From: Dehalococcoidia bacterium UBA5629
GTDB lineage: Bacteria > Chloroflexota > Dehalococcoidia > GIF9 > UBA5629
Reading direction: 5' to 3'
Length of the DNA: 5,733 nucleotides
NCBI GenBank assembly: GCA_002421445.1
Contig: DIKB01000083.1
Span: 1 to 5,733, forward strand
Within the stretch, counting starts at the first letter, position 1, and each line of letters starts with the position of its first letter. A model generated the notes under the pieces. That model was not told the DNA's origin. It did no database searches and saw only the letters and a list, made by a program, of their open reading frames with translations. Below, piece by piece: positions 4,894-5,733 of this stretch. The position numbers were made by a program, and so were the translations under genes.

Positions 4894-5733
4894 ATGCGCA
4901 AACGTTTGCTTAAGGGAAGTATTGCCTGCATCCTTGCTCTTTTGTTAACTGTTGTTGCTGTTGTTCCTGCATTTGCTGCTGATATAAGAAACGGCGATAC
5001 GGTTATCGTCAGCAACAGCGAGGTAATCAATAATGATTTGTTCATAGCCGGCAGCAGCGTCATCATCGATGGCACGATCAATGGCGATGTTATCGGCGCC
5101 GGACAGACAATCACGATCAATGGCATAGTGAACGGCTCAGTCACCATGGTTGGACAGACATTGATTATAAATGGCAAAATTGAACGTGGTGCACGCGTCG
5201 CGGGGGAAACAATCAGAGTGGGTGGCAACATAGGCCGTGACCTGGTCGCTTTCGGAAGCGATATCATTCTCGGAGATAACGGTAAAATCGGCGGCGACAT
5301 GATGTGCTTCGGCGGATCATTACTCGTTGGCGGACAGGTACAGGGAAACATCAAGGGTGCATCAGGCAGCGTAACCATCAATAACAATATCGGCGGTGCC
5401 GTTGATGTTCGTACCGATCACCTGGCACTGGGATCGAAAGCTGCCATCAAAGGAGAGGTGAGCTATACCAGTGAAAATGAAGCAGCTGTTCAGCCGGGTG
5501 CCAGTATTGGCGGAAAAATAACCCACACTGTACCACAGGAGAAAGATGCTGAAAAAGGTGTTTTCGCAGGAATTGCCGCCTCTATCTTCGGCAAGTTTCT
5601 CGCATTTCTCATGATTCTGCTTCTGGGCATCATCCTTATCCTGGTTGCGCCAAAGCAAATGATAGCGATGACGGACGCGATCCGTCTGAGTCCATGGCGG
5701 AGTCTGGGATGGGGTGCGCTGATCCTGTTTGCC
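4894..5733 (+). CDS. Secreted/membrane-anchored bactofilin-like (polymer-forming beta-helix) protein, 3' end outside window
   Basis: The reading frame is open for 280 codons to the window edge. GGAGG (4884-4888) lies 5 nt before the ATG. Residues 1-28 form a Sec signal peptide: a basic start MRKRLLK, a hydrophobic core, and a cleavage motif A-F-A before A29. Residues about 35-210 are repeating 17- to 20-residue coils such as QTITINGIVNGSVTMVG, QTLIINGKIERGARVAG and ETIRVGGNIGRDLVAFG, the wording of bactofilin/polymer-forming right-handed beta-helices. A charged linker (215-222) leads to a transmembrane helix at about 230-252, and a second begins near 271. The expected topology is a beta-helix outside the membrane with helices behind it, unlike classic cytosolic bactofilins. 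A structural or envelope-organising role is inference; no enzyme motif is seen. It follows the rhomboid gene by 93 bp with its own candidate promoter. Confidence 0.85.
   Translation, partial: MRKRLLKGSIACILALLLTVVAVVPAFAADIRNGDTVIVSNSEVINNDLFIAGSSVIIDGTINGDVIGAGQTITINGIVNGSVTMVGQTLIINGKIERGARVAGETIRVGGNIGRDLVAFGSDIILGDNGKIGGDMMCFGGSLLVGGQVQGNIKGASGSVTINNNIGGAVDVRTDHLALGSKAAIKGEVSYTSENEAAVQPGASIGGKITHTVPQEKDAEKGVFAGIAASIFGKFLAFLMILLLGIILILVAPKQMIAMTDAIRLSPWRSLGWGALILFA

Noticed and set aside
4821..5387. 188-codon minus-strand open frame
   Set aside because: It is antisense to the bactofilin-like gene. Its proline/serine/threonine-rich translation reflects the Gly/Ile-rich beta-helix repeats on the coding strand, and it has no family resemblance.
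4999..5500. Short repeats suggestive of a CRISPR or tandem array
   Set aside because: The repeats are degenerate, in phase with codons, and encode the 17- to 20-residue beta-helix coils; there are no constant repeats with unique spacers.

Overview
The window reads as chromosomal DNA of an anaerobic bacterium, most likely from the Chloroflexota class Dehalococcoidia. That placement is inference. It rests on the archaeal-type phosphoglycerate-mutase-like protein sitting directly upstream of aspartate kinase, the wording of its N-terminus (CIVILDGA..WPLPE..GGKT), an iron-sulfur-flavoprotein-like reductase, and a small free-standing Nfu protein. No rRNA, tRNA or CRISPR array is seen.

Left part (1-2470, + strand): a two-gene amino-acid biosynthesis operon. 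The first gene encodes an ApgM-family protein of the type proposed to serve as homoserine kinase. The second encodes aspartate kinase (LysC). Together they would cover two phosphorylation steps of the aspartate-to-threonine route. LysC carries an in-frame internal start with a strong Shine-Dalgarno sequence at codon 246, the arrangement that makes the separate beta subunit in Bacillus-type aspartokinases.

Middle part (2477-3924): a convergent 72-codon Nfu iron-sulfur carrier gene with its own promoter, then a zone of gene decay around one intact minus-strand flavoprotein gene. On one side of that gene lies the last 46 codons of an MFS transporter. On the other lies an internal slice of a DegV fatty-acid-binding protein gene, lacking its N-terminus and most of its C-terminus. 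The DegV slice runs into what may be an insertion-sequence end, followed by a candidate promoter and a nested inverted repeat.

Right part (3925-5733, + strand): an unrecognised 83-aa protein and a rhomboid intramembrane protease in a likely operon, then the first 280 codons of a secreted or membrane-anchored bactofilin-like beta-helix protein that runs off the window.

Most of the window is ordinary core metabolism. The points most worth a second look are the LysC internal start, the altered active-site context of the ApgM-like protein, the flavoprotein missing one iron-sulfur cysteine, the scars flanking it, the nested inverted repeat next to a promoter, and the bactofilin-like domain placed behind a signal peptide.
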